Below are positions 1 through 8,189 of a stretch of DNA of 64,000 nucleotides, piece after piece. The stretch is from Variovorax gracilis. Lineage in GTDB: Bacteria; Pseudomonadota; Gammaproteobacteria; Burkholderiales; Burkholderiaceae_C. Positions within the stretch are counted from its first letter, which is position 1, and each line of letters begins with the position of its first letter. The stretch is from contig NZ_JASZYF010000025.1 of assembly GCF_030317115.1 (NCBI RefSeq), positions 20,813 to 84,812 of the forward strand. Direction: 5' to 3'. The notes under the pieces are model-generated. The model had not been told where the DNA came from. It made no database searches and was given only the letters and a program-made list of their open reading frames with translations. The translations under genes were made by a program, and so were the position numbers.

Positions 1-1
1 G

Positions 2-442
2 CTCACGATGATGCAGCAGGGCACCGACGCGCAGAAGGCGATGGTGCAGGACGCGGTCAACCGCTGGTGGTGGCCGTCGATCATGATGTTTGGTCCGCCG
101 GACGACCAGTCGCCCAACTCGGCGCAGTCGATGCGCTGGGGCATCAAGCGCTTCTCCAACGATGACCTGCGCGCCAAGTTCATCGACGCCGCCGTCGACC
201 AGGCCAAGGTGCTCGGCGTGACCCTGCCCGACCCCGATCTCAAGTGGAACGAGGAGCGCCAGCACCACGACCACGGGCCGATCGACTGGGCCGAGTTCTG
301 GCGCGTCGTCGGTGGCGACGGCCCCTGCAACCGTGAACGCCTCGGCGCCCGCGTCAAGGCGTGGGACGACGGCGCCTGGGTGCGCGAAGCCGCGCTCGCC
401 CACGCCGCCAAGCGCGCCGCCCCTCAACCCATTGCCGCCTAG
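2..442 (+). CDS. paaA: Phenylacetyl-CoA 1,2-epoxidase subunit PaaA, C-terminal part
   Basis: This is the 3' end of the gene for the catalytic, diiron-bearing subunit of the cytoplasmic PaaABCE multicomponent oxygenase, which turns phenylacetyl-CoA into the ring 1,2-epoxide. The frame is open from base 2, and about 146 codons are visible of a protein that is usually 310-330 residues. The WWWPSIMMFGPPD segment and the later EERQHHDHGPIDWAEFW segment are typical of the PaaA C-terminus. The iron-ligand helices would lie upstream of the window. paaB follows after 10 bases, and the PaaB-PaaC-PaaD-PaaE order supports the call. Confidence 0.95.
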   Translation, partial: LTMMQQGTDAQKAMVQDAVNRWWWPSIMMFGPPDDQSPNSAQSMRWGIKRFSNDDLRAKFIDAAVDQAKVLGVTLPDPDLKWNEERQHHDHGPIDWAEFWRVVGGDGPCNRERLGARVKAWDDGAWVREAALAHAAKRAAPQPIAA

Positions 443-452
443 GAACACATTC

Positions 453-758
453 ATGAGCCACCCCGATCCAGCCCTCGCCGCCGAATGGCCCCTGTGGGAA
501 GTCTTCGTGCGCAGCAAGTCCGGCCTCGACCACAAGCATTGCGGCAGCCTGCATGCCGCCGATCCGAAGATGGCCATCCAGATGGCACGCGACGTCTACA
601 CGCGCCGCCAGGAAGGCACCAGCGTGTGGGTCGTCCGCTCGGACCAGATCGTCGCGAGCGACCCGGCCGACAAGGACATGTATTTCGACCCGATGGAAGA
701 CAAGGTCTACCGCCATCCCACCTTCTACCGGCTGCCTGGCTCGGTGGACCACATGTGA
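453..758 (+). CDS. paaB: Phenylacetyl-CoA epoxidase subunit PaaB
   Basis: PaaB is the small non-catalytic subunit of the epoxidase that bridges PaaAC heterodimers. The 101-residue protein starts at an ATG 10 bases after the paaA stop and matches the usual length of about 95 residues. The WPLWEVFVRSKSGLDHKHCG opening and the end of the protein (YRHPTFYRLPGSVDHM) are family hallmarks. A longer in-frame extension exists upstream, but it overlaps paaA and would be out of line with the family. The gene is co-oriented and closely spaced with paaA and paaC. Confidence 0.96.
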   Translation: MSHPDPALAAEWPLWEVFVRSKSGLDHKHCGSLHAADPKMAIQMARDVYTRRQEGTSVWVVRSDQIVASDPADKDMYFDPMEDKVYRHPTFYRLPGSVDHM

Positions 759-768
759 GGTGGCAGTG

Positions 769-1542
769 ATGCAAGGTTCCATTGCCATCGACCAGAGCCC
801 GGGCGTGCAGTATCTGCTGCGCATCGGCGACACCTGCCTGATCCTCGGCCAGCGCATCGCCGAGTGGTCCGGTCATGCGCCCATCCTCGAAGAAGACATC
901 GCCATGTCCAACATGGCGCTCGACCTCATCGGCCAGGCCCGCGCCGTGCTCACGCACGCGGGCCAGCTCGAAGGGAAGGGCCACGACGAGGACCAGCTCG
1001 CCTTCCTGCGCGACGAGAAGGACTACCGCAATCTCACGCTGGTGGAGCTGCCGCGCGGCGACTTCGCTTTCACGGTGCTGCGCAATGCGATGGTCGCGAC
1101 CTGGATGAAGCTGCTGTGGGAGCGCCTGCGCGATTCCGGCGACGCGGAGCTGGCCGGCATCGCCGGCAAGGCGATCAAGGAGGCGCGCTACCACCAGCAG
1201 CACGCGGCCGACTGGGTCGTGCGCCTGGGCGACGGCACGGACGAATCCCGTCAGCGCATCGAGAAGGCGTTGCGCGAGTTGTGGCTCTACGTGCCCGAGC
1301 TTTTCGAATCCGACGCGGTGGACGATGCGGCGCAGGCGCAGGGCCTGGGTCCGCGCTGGGCCGATTTGCGCGAGCCCTGGCTGGCGGAGATGGACACCAT
1401 CCTCGATGAAGCGACGCTGAGCCGTCCCGACGAGACGGCCTTCCGCAGCACCGGCAAGCGCGGCGTGCACACCGAGCACATGGGCTACATCCTGGCCGAG
1501 ATGCAGCACCTGCAGCGCGCGTTCCCCGGAGGCGTGTGGTGA
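769..1542 (+). CDS. paaC: Phenylacetyl-CoA epoxidase structural subunit PaaC
   Basis: PaaC is the structural partner of PaaA in the ring epoxidase, a ferritin-like fold that has lost the diiron site. The 257-residue product begins at ATG 769, ten bases after the paaB stop, and is close to the usual 250 residues. Recognisable segments include YLLRIGDTCLILGQRIAEW near the start, NMALDLIGQARAVL, and the C-terminal GVHTEHMGYILAEMQHLQR. The stop overlaps the paaD start, so the two are probably translationally coupled. Confidence 0.96.
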   Translation: MQGSIAIDQSPGVQYLLRIGDTCLILGQRIAEWSGHAPILEEDIAMSNMALDLIGQARAVLTHAGQLEGKGHDEDQLAFLRDEKDYRNLTLVELPRGDFAFTVLRNAMVATWMKLLWERLRDSGDAELAGIAGKAIKEARYHQQHAADWVVRLGDGTDESRQRIEKALRELWLYVPELFESDAVDDAAQAQGLGPRWADLREPWLAEMDTILDEATLSRPDETAFRSTGKRGVHTEHMGYILAEMQHLQRAFPGGVW

Positions 1543-2060
1543 GCGCACTTGCCGCCTTCGCCACCGCGCGCTGCGAGCAGGCGTGGGACGTGCTCGGCAC
1601 CGTGCTTGACCCGGAAGTGCCGGCGCTGTCGGTGCGCGACCTCGGCATCGTGCGCGATGTGATCGACCACGGCGAAGCGCTGGAGATCGTGCTGACGCCC
1701 ACGTACTCGGGCTGCCCCGCGACGGAAGTGATCGAGCACGACGTGCTGGCCGCCATCGCGAAGGCCGACCTCGGCCCCGCCCACGTCACCCTGCGCCGCG
1801 CGCCCGCGTGGACGACCGACTGGATCAGCGCCGACGGCCGCCGCAAGCTCTCCGAGTACGGCATCGCGCCGCCCGGACCGGCCGCACCCGATGGCGCCGT
1901 GCCCATCCGCTTTTTCGGTCGCAAGGCCGATGCCATCGCCTGCCCGCGCTGCGGCAGCCTGCACACGGAGCGCCTCTCGGCTTTCGGCTCCACCGCCTGC
2001 AAGGCCATGTACCGCTGCATCAGCTGCCGCGAACCTTTCGAGCACTTCAAGCCACTATGA
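1536..2060 (+). CDS. paaD: Phenylacetate pathway Fe-S assembly factor PaaD
   Basis: PaaD is a DUF59/MIP18-like protein thought to help mature iron centres of the epoxidase system. The 174-residue protein has the DUF59 core at the N-terminus (DPEVPALSVRDLGIV) and a C-terminal zinc-ribbon or cluster-binding part with CPRC and CISC pairs. The start is a GTG at 1536, or the adjacent GTG at 1539. Either one overlaps the paaC stop. It is followed by a 193-base spacer carrying a large inverted repeat, and then by paaE. Confidence 0.94.
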   Translation: MVSALAAFATARCEQAWDVLGTVLDPEVPALSVRDLGIVRDVIDHGEALEIVLTPTYSGCPATEVIEHDVLAAIAKADLGPAHVTLRRAPAWTTDWISADGRRKLSEYGIAPPGPAAPDGAVPIRFFGRKADAIACPRCGSLHTERLSAFGSTACKAMYRCISCREPFEHFKPL

Positions 2061-2066
2061 ACCATA

Positions 2067-2244
2067 CCCCCAGGCTTGCCCACTTCGTGTGGCCGCCCAC
2101 CCCCTTGCAGGGTGTTTCCCGAGGGGAGCCCCGCGAAGCGGACGCTCCCGTTCGGGAGCTGCCGTGGAACCGGCTTGGCCGGGCCGCAGGCTGCGCCTCC
2201 GGCAGGGGGTGGGCGGCTACGCGAAGCGAGCAAGCCTGGGGGGG
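2067..2244. repeat. Intergenic inverted-repeat element, copy A (paaD-paaE spacer)
   Basis: The left arm (2067-2108) and right arm (2202-2244) are near-complementary, roughly 80 to 85 percent by eye, and enclose a GC-rich core. The core contains GTGGAACCGGCTTGGCCGGG-like sequence at 2164-2183. The right arm carries CACACGAAGTGGGCAAGC-like sequence and ends in a run of seven Gs. The same arm or core recurs at 5251-5330, 8933-9015, 55498-55535 and 57929-57986. The terminal G-run and following AG lie 7 to 9 bases before the paaE ATG and are the only Shine-Dalgarno-like sequence there. Confidence 0.85.
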
Positions 2245-2253
2245 AGAAAAAAT

Positions 2254-3339
2254 ATGAGCGTCATGTTTCATCCCCTGCAAGTTCGTGCTGTCGAGCCCGA
2301 CACGGACGAGGCCGTCATCGTCTCCTTCGACGTGCCCACCGAGCTGCGCGATGTCTTCGGTTTCACCCAGGGCCAGTACCTCACCCTGCGCAAGGACATC
2401 GACGGCCAGGACCTGCGCCGCTCGTATTCGATCTGCGCCGGTGTCGACGATGGCGAGCTGCGCGTCGGCGTGCGCAAGGTCAAGGGCGGCACCTTCTCGA
2501 ACTGGATCAACGAGAAGCTCCAGCCCGGCGACACCGTCAACGTGATGGCGCCGCAGGGCCGCTTCTTCGTGCCGATCGAGCCGCACTCGCGCCGGCAGCA
2601 CGTCGGCATCGTCGGCGGCAGCGGTATCACGCCGATCCTGTCGATCATGAAGACCGTGCTGGCGCGCGAGCCGCACTCGCGCTTCACGCTGATCTATGCC
2701 AACCGCAAGCTGCAATCCACGATGTTCAAGGAAGAACTCGAGGACCTGAAGAACCGCTACATGACACGGCTCGTGCTGCACCATGTGTTCTCGGGCGAGC
2801 CGACCGACGCACCGCTCAACATGGGCCGCATGAACCGCGAGAAGCTCGGCGAGTTCCTGTCGAGCGTGGTGCCCGCGGCCAACATCGACCACGTCTACAT
2901 CTGCGGCCCCTTCCAGATGAACGACGAAGCCGAGGCCGCGCTGCTCGCCGCCGGCGTGCCGGAGGAGCGCATCCACATCGAACGCTTCGGCGTTGCCGCG
3001 CCCGAAGGCGCGCCGGTGGGCGCCGTCATCCACGAGGCCCGGCCCGGCGATGCCGAGCTGGCGAAGATCGTCATCATCCGTGACGGCCTGCAGCGCGAGA
3101 TCGAGTTTCGCAAGGACCAGCCGAGCATCCTCGACTGCGCCTCGGCGGCCGGCATGGAAGTGCCGTTCTCGTGCACCTCCGGCGTGTGCGGCACCTGCCG
3201 CGCAAAGCTCGTCGAAGGCAAGGTGCGAATGGAGCGAAACTTCGCGCTCGACAAGAACGAGGTCGCAGCCGGCTTCGTTCTCACCTGCCAGGCCCACCCG
3301 CTGACCGAGCGCGTGGTGCTCTCGTTCGACGAACGCTAG
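2254..3339 (+). CDS. paaE: Phenylacetyl-CoA epoxidase reductase subunit PaaE
   Basis: PaaE passes electrons from NADPH through FAD and a [2Fe-2S] cluster to the PaaA diiron centre. The 361-residue protein has an N-terminal FAD-binding domain (RRSYSICAG), a nucleotide-binding domain (VGGSGITPILSI) and a C-terminal plant-type ferredoxin domain. The cluster ligands are Cys307, Cys312, Cys315 and Cys345. The start is the ATG at 2254. A longer open frame upstream runs through the inverted repeat and is not credible as coding. The gene lies 17 bases before the TetR regulator gene. Confidence 0.96.
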   Translation: MSVMFHPLQVRAVEPDTDEAVIVSFDVPTELRDVFGFTQGQYLTLRKDIDGQDLRRSYSICAGVDDGELRVGVRKVKGGTFSNWINEKLQPGDTVNVMAPQGRFFVPIEPHSRRQHVGIVGGSGITPILSIMKTVLAREPHSRFTLIYANRKLQSTMFKEELEDLKNRYMTRLVLHHVFSGEPTDAPLNMGRMNREKLGEFLSSVVPAANIDHVYICGPFQMNDEAEAALLAAGVPEERIHIERFGVAAPEGAPVGAVIHEARPGDAELAKIVIIRDGLQREIEFRKDQPSILDCASAAGMEVPFSCTSGVCGTCRAKLVEGKVRMERNFALDKNEVAAGFVLTCQAHPLTERVVLSFDER

Positions 3340-3356
3340 CAAGCACAAGGAACCCC

Positions 3357-3980
3357 ATGGCCCGCGGACGCTCCCCCGGATACGACGACCAGCGCGAAAT
3401 GATCCTGGAGCGCGCCGCGCTGCTCTTCGCCAACCGGGGCTACTCCGCGACCTCGATGAACCAGGTGGCGGAGGCGTGCGGCTTCTCGAAGGCGCTGCTC
3501 TATCACTACTACCGAGACAAATACAGCCTGCTCGTGAGCATCGCCGAGAACCACGTGTCGCGCCTCGAAGACCTCGTGGTTGACGTCGAAGTGCAGAAGC
3601 TGGCGCCCGAGGCCAAGCTGCGCGAGCTGATCCGCCGCTTCGTCGAGGAATACGCCGGCGCCAAGAATGCCCACCGCGTGCTGACCGAGGACGTCAAGTT
3701 CCTGGAGGAGGAGGATCGCCGGCGGGTGCTCGACACGCAGCGCAAGGTGGTCAACGGATTCGCGCGCGCCGTGGCCGAACTGCGGCCCGACCTCAAGAAA
3801 GCCTCGCTCGCCAAGCCGCTGACCATGCTGCTCTTCGGAATGATCAACTGGATGTTCATCTGGATGCGCCCCGACGGCGAACTCGACTACGACGCGATGG
3901 CGCCCGTGGTCGCGGATCTCTTCCTCGGCGGGCTGCCGGCCGTGAAGCTGCCGCAGCGCATCGTGCCGGTCGACGCCTGA
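3357..3980 (+). CDS. TetR-family regulator, probable PaaR-type repressor
   Basis: This is a 207-residue TetR-family DNA-binding protein. The N-terminal helix-turn-helix is clear (TSMNQVAEACGFSKALLYHYY), and the C-terminal ligand domain is divergent, as is usual. It sits inside the phenylacetate block directly after paaE. In Burkholderiales, a TetR protein of this kind (PaaR) represses paa genes and responds to phenylacetyl-CoA. Assigning that ligand here is an inference from position. It may also control the downstream ABC importer and paaZ. Confidence 0.85.
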   Translation: MARGRSPGYDDQREMILERAALLFANRGYSATSMNQVAEACGFSKALLYHYYRDKYSLLVSIAENHVSRLEDLVVDVEVQKLAPEAKLRELIRRFVEEYAGAKNAHRVLTEDVKFLEEEDRRRVLDTQRKVVNGFARAVAELRPDLKKASLAKPLTMLLFGMINWMFIWMRPDGELDYDAMAPVVADLFLGGLPAVKLPQRIVPVDA

Positions 3981-4041
3981 CCGCCAGCCCCAGTTTCCCA
4001 ACCCCAACGATTTCTTAACCAACCACAACGGAGACAACCGT

Positions 4042-5196
4042 ATGAAGTACTTCAAACCCCTCGCGCTGGCCGCGATGCTGCTGGCCTCGGCGCTCGCGCA
4101 GGCCGACATCAACGTCGGCGTCACGGTCTCGGCCACCGGCCCGGCGGCGTCGCTCGGCATTCCCGAGAAGAACACCATCGCGCTGATGCCCAAGACCATC
4201 GGCGGCCAGAAGATCAACTACATCGTGCTCGACGACGCAAGCGACACGACCGCCGCGGTGAACAACACGCGCAAGCTGATCTCCGAGAACAAGGTCGACG
4301 TGATCCTGGGCTCGACCACCACGCCGAATTCGCTCGCGATGATCGACGTGATCTCCGAGGCCCAGACGCCGATGATCTCGATGGCGGCATCGGCACGCAT
4401 CGTCGAGCCGGTGGACGCCAAGAAGCGCTGGGTCTTCAAGACGCCGCAGAACGACATCATGATGTCGCTCGCCATTGCGGAGCACATGGCCGCCAACGGC
4501 GTGAAGACGGTCGGCTTTATCGGCTTCGCCGACGCGTACGGCGAAGGCTGGTTCCAGGAGTTCACCAAGGCGGCCGAGCTGAAGAAGCTGCAGATCGTCT
4601 CGAACGAGCGCTATGCGCGCACCGACACCTCCGTCACCGGCCAGACGCTGAAGCTCATGTCCGCGAAGCCTGACGCGGTGCTGGTTGCCGGTTCCGGCAC
4701 GCCGGCGGCGCTGCCGCAAAAGAGCCTGAAGGAGCGCGGCTACACGGGCAAGGTCTACCAGACGCACGGCGTCGCCAATGCCGACTTCCTGCGCGTGGGG
4801 GGCAAGGACGTCGAAGGCACCTTCCTGCCCGCCGGACCGGTGCTCGTTGCGGAACAGCTTCCGGCCAGCAATCCGGTGAAGAAGTCCGCGCTGGCATACG
4901 TCTCTGCCTATGAGGCGGCGAACGGCAAGGGCACGGTCTCGACCTTCGGCGCGCATGCGTGGGATACGGGCCTGCTGATGGCTGCCGCGGTCCCTGTCGC
5001 GCTCAAGAAGGCACAGCCCGGCACGCCGGAATTCCGCGCTGCACTGCGTGACGCGCTGGAGCAGGTCAAGGAACTGCCGGGTGCGCATGGCGTGTTCAAC
5101 ATGACGGCCAACGACCACCTGGGTCTGGACCAACGCGCGCGCGTGATGGTCAAGATCGAGAACGGCGCGTGGAAATACCTTCCCCCGAGCCCCTGA
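4042..5196 (+). CDS. ABC transporter substrate-binding protein, LivK/HAAT type
   Basis: This is a 384-residue periplasmic receptor of the branched-chain amino acid (HAAT) ABC transporter class. It has a Sec signal peptide of about 21 residues ending ALAQA and the periplasmic-binding fold (NVGVTVSATGPAASLG; DDASDTTAAVNNTRKLI). The start ATG is preceded by GGAGAC. Location between paaE and paaZ suggests that it serves uptake of phenylacetate or another aromatic acid, not of amino acids. That is an inference, because no ligand can be read from the sequence. It is followed by permease and ATPase genes. Confidence 0.88.
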   Translation: MKYFKPLALAAMLLASALAQADINVGVTVSATGPAASLGIPEKNTIALMPKTIGGQKINYIVLDDASDTTAAVNNTRKLISENKVDVILGSTTTPNSLAMIDVISEAQTPMISMAASARIVEPVDAKKRWVFKTPQNDIMMSLAIAEHMAANGVKTVGFIGFADAYGEGWFQEFTKAAELKKLQIVSNERYARTDTSVTGQTLKLMSAKPDAVLVAGSGTPAALPQKSLKERGYTGKVYQTHGVANADFLRVGGKDVEGTFLPAGPVLVAEQLPASNPVKKSALAYVSAYEAANGKGTVSTFGAHAWDTGLLMAAAVPVALKKAQPGTPEFRAALRDALEQVKELPGAHGVFNMTANDHLGLDQRARVMVKIENGAWKYLPPSP

Positions 5197-5250
5197 CATG
5201 GATCGGGTTCGTAGTTTGAGCCCGTCGAGTCGCACCCTGCCAGGAATACC

Positions 5251-5330
5251 GCGGAACCGGCTTTGCCGGGCCGCAGGTGTTGCCCCCTGCAAGGGGGCGT
5301 GCGGCCACACGAAGTCGGCAAGCATGGGGG
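5251..5330. repeat. Intergenic inverted-repeat element, copy B
   Basis: This partial copy of the element seen at 2067-2244 retains the core (GCGGAACCGGCTTTGCCGGG) and the right arm with CACACGAAG and GCAAGCATGGGGG. The left arm is missing. The terminal G-run ends seven bases before the ATG of the permease gene at 5338. Confidence 0.75.
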
Positions 5331-5337
5331 TGTGGTG

Positions 5338-6366
5338 ATGGACTTGCAGATCGCCCTGTTGCTGGGGCAGGATGGCATCGTCAATGGCGCGGTCTACGGA
5401 CTGATGGCGTTGGCCTTGGTGCTGGTGTTTTCCGTCACGCGGGTGATCTTCATCCCGCAGGGCGAACTCGTGGCCTTCGGCGCCTTGTCGATGGCCGCAC
5501 TCCATGCCGGGCGCGTGCCGGCCACGCTGTGGCTGCTGCTCGCTCTCGCTGTCGCGACGCTCGCGGTCGAGGGCTGGCGCTGGAAGCGCGGCGCGACGGT
5601 GGAGTGGAGGGCCACGCTGGTATGGACGGTCGCGTTCCCCGTGCTGGCCAGCGGCATGGTGCTGGGCCTGCGGCCGACGACGCTGGCCTTGCAGGCGGTC
5701 ACCACCCTGCTGCTGATCACGCCGCTCGGGCCGCTGCTGTACCGGCTGGCCTACCGGCCGCTGGCGGATGCGACGGTGCTGATCCTGCTGATCGTCTCGG
5801 TCGCGCTGCACGGCGTGCTGGTCGGCATGGGCCTGCTCTTCTTCGGCGCCGAAGGTTCGCGCACGCCGGCTTTCTCGGAAGCCCGCATCGACCTGGGCGG
5901 CGTGCCGATCACTGGCCAGTCGATGGTGGTGGTGGGCGTTGCCTTTGCACTGGTGGTTCTGATGTTCCTCTTCTTCGAGCGTTCCATCGTCGGCAAGGCG
6001 TTGCGCGCCACGGCGATGAATCGGGTCGGCGCGCGGCTCATGGGCATTCCGACCGACCTGTCGGGTGACCTGAGCTTTGCGCTGGCCGCATTGATCGGTG
6101 CGGTGTCGGGTCTGCTCATTGCGCCGCTGACCACGGTCTATTACGACACTGGCTTTCTCATCGGGCTCAAGGGCTTCGTCGCCGCCATCGTCGGCGGGCT
6201 GGCGAGCTATCCGATCGCGCTGCTCGGCGCATTGCTGGTCGGCCAGCTCGAAGCCTTCTCTTCGTTCTGGGCCAGCGCATTCAAGGAAGTGCTTGTGTTC
6301 ACGCTGATCATCCCTGTGCTGTGGTGGCGTTCACTGCACAGCCGCCACGTGGAGGACGAGGAATGA
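5338..6366 (+). CDS. ABC transporter permease, LivH type
   Basis: This is a 342-residue inner-membrane permease of the branched-chain amino acid transporter family (BPD_transp_2), with about eight hydrophobic segments. Family signatures include GQDGIVNGAVYGLMALALVLVFSVTRVIFIPQGE split across the N-terminus and, later, GKALRATAMNRVGARLMGI. The chosen ATG at 5338 follows the G-run of a repeat element that would serve as ribosome binding site. Its stop overlaps the start of the permease-ATPase fusion gene (ATGA), so the two should be translated together. It is probably part of the importer encoded by 4042-8926. Confidence 0.9.
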   Translation: MDLQIALLLGQDGIVNGAVYGLMALALVLVFSVTRVIFIPQGELVAFGALSMAALHAGRVPATLWLLLALAVATLAVEGWRWKRGATVEWRATLVWTVAFPVLASGMVLGLRPTTLALQAVTTLLLITPLGPLLYRLAYRPLADATVLILLIVSVALHGVLVGMGLLFFGAEGSRTPAFSEARIDLGGVPITGQSMVVVGVAFALVVLMFLFFERSIVGKALRATAMNRVGARLMGIPTDLSGDLSFALAALIGAVSGLLIAPLTTVYYDTGFLIGLKGFVAAIVGGLASYPIALLGALLVGQLEAFSSFWASAFKEVLVFTLIIPVLWWRSLHSRHVEDEE

Positions 6367-8189
6367 CGCGGCGCCATCTCACCCTGCTGTGCGTCGTGGC
6401 GCTTGCGCTCTGCTGGCCGTGGCTGCCAGAGTTCACCGTCACGATGTTCAGCTACATCGGCCTCTATTCGATGGTCGCCGCGGGGCTGGTCATGCTGACC
6501 GGCATCGGCGGCATGACCTCCTTCGGGCAGGCCGCTTTCGTTGCCATCGGCGCCTATGCCACGGCTTGGGTCTGCACGTCGCCCGCTGCCGCGGCGGCGC
6601 TGGGCGGCGTGATCGCTCCGGGCCTGTTGCCGTGGGTCGGACTGGTGCTGGGTCTCGCGCTCACCTTCCTCGTCGCATGGGGGCTGGGCGCCATCACCCT
6701 GAAGCTCTCCGGCCACTACCTCCCGCTGTGCACGATCGCGTGGGGGCTGAGCCTCTACTTCCTGTTCGGCAACCTGGAGTTCCTCGGCGGCCAGACCGGC
6801 ATCACCGGCCTGCCGGCGCTCACCATCGCGGGCATCTCGCTCGCGTCGCCGCGCGCGCTGGGACCGCTGATCTGGGCCGCGTTGCTGCTGGCGCTGTGGG
6901 CGCTGCACAACCTGCTCGATTCGCGCGAAGGGCGCGCCATCCGGGCGCTCAAGTCGGGCCGGGTGATGGCCGAGTCGATGGGCGTCGACACCGCGCGCTA
7001 CCGCGTGAAGGTGTTCGTGCTCGCGGCGCTGCTGGCGGCGCTGTCGGGCTGGTTGTACGCGCACATGCAGCGCTTCGTGAACCCGACGCCCTTCAACCTG
7101 AACATCGGCATCGAGTACCTCTTCATGGCCGTGGTCGGCGGTGCGGGGCATCTGTGGGGCGCCGTGCTGGGTGCAACGCTCATCACGCTGGTCAAGGAGC
7201 AGTTGCAGGACATCCTGCCGAAGCTGCTCGGCGCGAGCGGCAACTTCGAGGTGATCGTGTTCGGCCTGCTGATGCTCTTCGTGCTGCAGCGCTTCGCCGA
7301 AGGGCTGTGGCCGACCCTCGCGCGCGTGACCGCGCGCTTCCTGAGGCCGGAGCCCGTGCGCGAGGCCAAGGCCATTGCGCCCCTTGCCAGCCGCAAGCTG
7401 CCCGCATCCGGCGAGATGCTGCTGGAGGCCGACAAGGTCACCAAGCGCTTCGGCGGACTCGTCGCCAACAACGCGGTCGCGATGACGCTCAAGGCCGGCG
7501 AGGTGCATGCGCTCATCGGCCCCAACGGGGCCGGCAAGAGCACCTTCTTCAACATGATCTCCGGCGTGGACGACCCGACCGAAGGGGAAGTGCGCCTGAT
7601 GGGCGAGACGATGAACGGCAAGCCCTCGCGCGACTACGCTGCGCGCGGGCTCGGCCGCACCTTCCAGCATGTGCGCCTGCTCGGCACGCGCAGCGTGCTG
7701 GAGAACGTGGCGCTCGGTGCGCACCGGCGCGGGCACCGCGGCTGGCTGTCCGCGATGCTGCGGCTGGACCGCGCCGAGGAAGCCGCCCTGCTGGCCGAGG
7801 CACGCCGGCAGATCGAGCGCTGCGGCCTGGGCGAGCATGCCGATGCGCCGGCCGCATCGCTGGCGCTGGGACAGCAGCGCGTGGTGGAGATCGCCCGCGC
7901 GCTGGCGGGCCAGCCCGCCGCGCTGCTGCTCGACGAACCCGCCGCCGGCCTGCGCCATCTGGAGAAGCAGGCGCTGGCGACGCTGCTTTCGCAATTGCGC
8001 GCCGAGGGCCTGGGCATCCTCGTCGTCGAACATGACATGGAGTTCGTCATGAACCTTGCCGACCGCATCACGGTGCTGGAGTTCGGCGCCGTCATCGCCG
8101 AAGGAACGCCCGCGCAGGTGCAATCCAACCCCCGTGTGCTGGACGCCTACCTGGGCGGCAGCGACGAACCGATTCCGATGGCCGCATGA
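6363..8189 (+). CDS. LivM-LivG fusion: ABC permease plus ATPase in one protein
   Basis: This 608-residue protein joins an N-terminal LivM-like permease (about residues 1-330, multiple membrane segments, GGMTSFGQAAFVAIGAYA) to a C-terminal LivG-like ATPase (about 365-608). The ATPase has Walker A GPNGAGKST at 386-394, Walker B LLLDEPAAGL and a weak signature, LALGQQR in place of LSYGQQR. Normally these are separate proteins. The fusion is known in some HAAT systems of Proteobacteria. Starts and stops overlap on both sides (ATGA), tying it to the LivH- and LivF-type genes. Confidence 0.92.
   Translation: MTRRHLTLLCVVALALCWPWLPEFTVTMFSYIGLYSMVAAGLVMLTGIGGMTSFGQAAFVAIGAYATAWVCTSPAAAAALGGVIAPGLLPWVGLVLGLALTFLVAWGLGAITLKLSGHYLPLCTIAWGLSLYFLFGNLEFLGGQTGITGLPALTIAGISLASPRALGPLIWAALLLALWALHNLLDSREGRAIRALKSGRVMAESMGVDTARYRVKVFVLAALLAALSGWLYAHMQRFVNPTPFNLNIGIEYLFMAVVGGAGHLWGAVLGATLITLVKEQLQDILPKLLGASGNFEVIVFGLLMLFVLQRFAEGLWPTLARVTARFLRPEPVREAKAIAPLASRKLPASGEMLLEADKVTKRFGGLVANNAVAMTLKAGEVHALIGPNGAGKSTFFNMISGVDDPTEGEVRLMGETMNGKPSRDYAARGLGRTFQHVRLLGTRSVLENVALGAHRRGHRGWLSAMLRLDRAEEAALLAEARRQIERCGLGEHADAPAASLALGQQRVVEIARALAGQPAALLLDEPAAGLRHLEKQALATLLSQLRAEGLGILVVEHDMEFVMNLADRITVLEFGAVIAEGTPAQVQSNPRVLDAYLGGSDEPIPMAA

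Noticed and set aside
1891..2253. N-terminal extension of PaaE through the paaD-paaE spacer
   Set aside because: The extension translates the inverted repeat and part of paaD and is absent from PaaE proteins. ATG 2254 gives the normal start.
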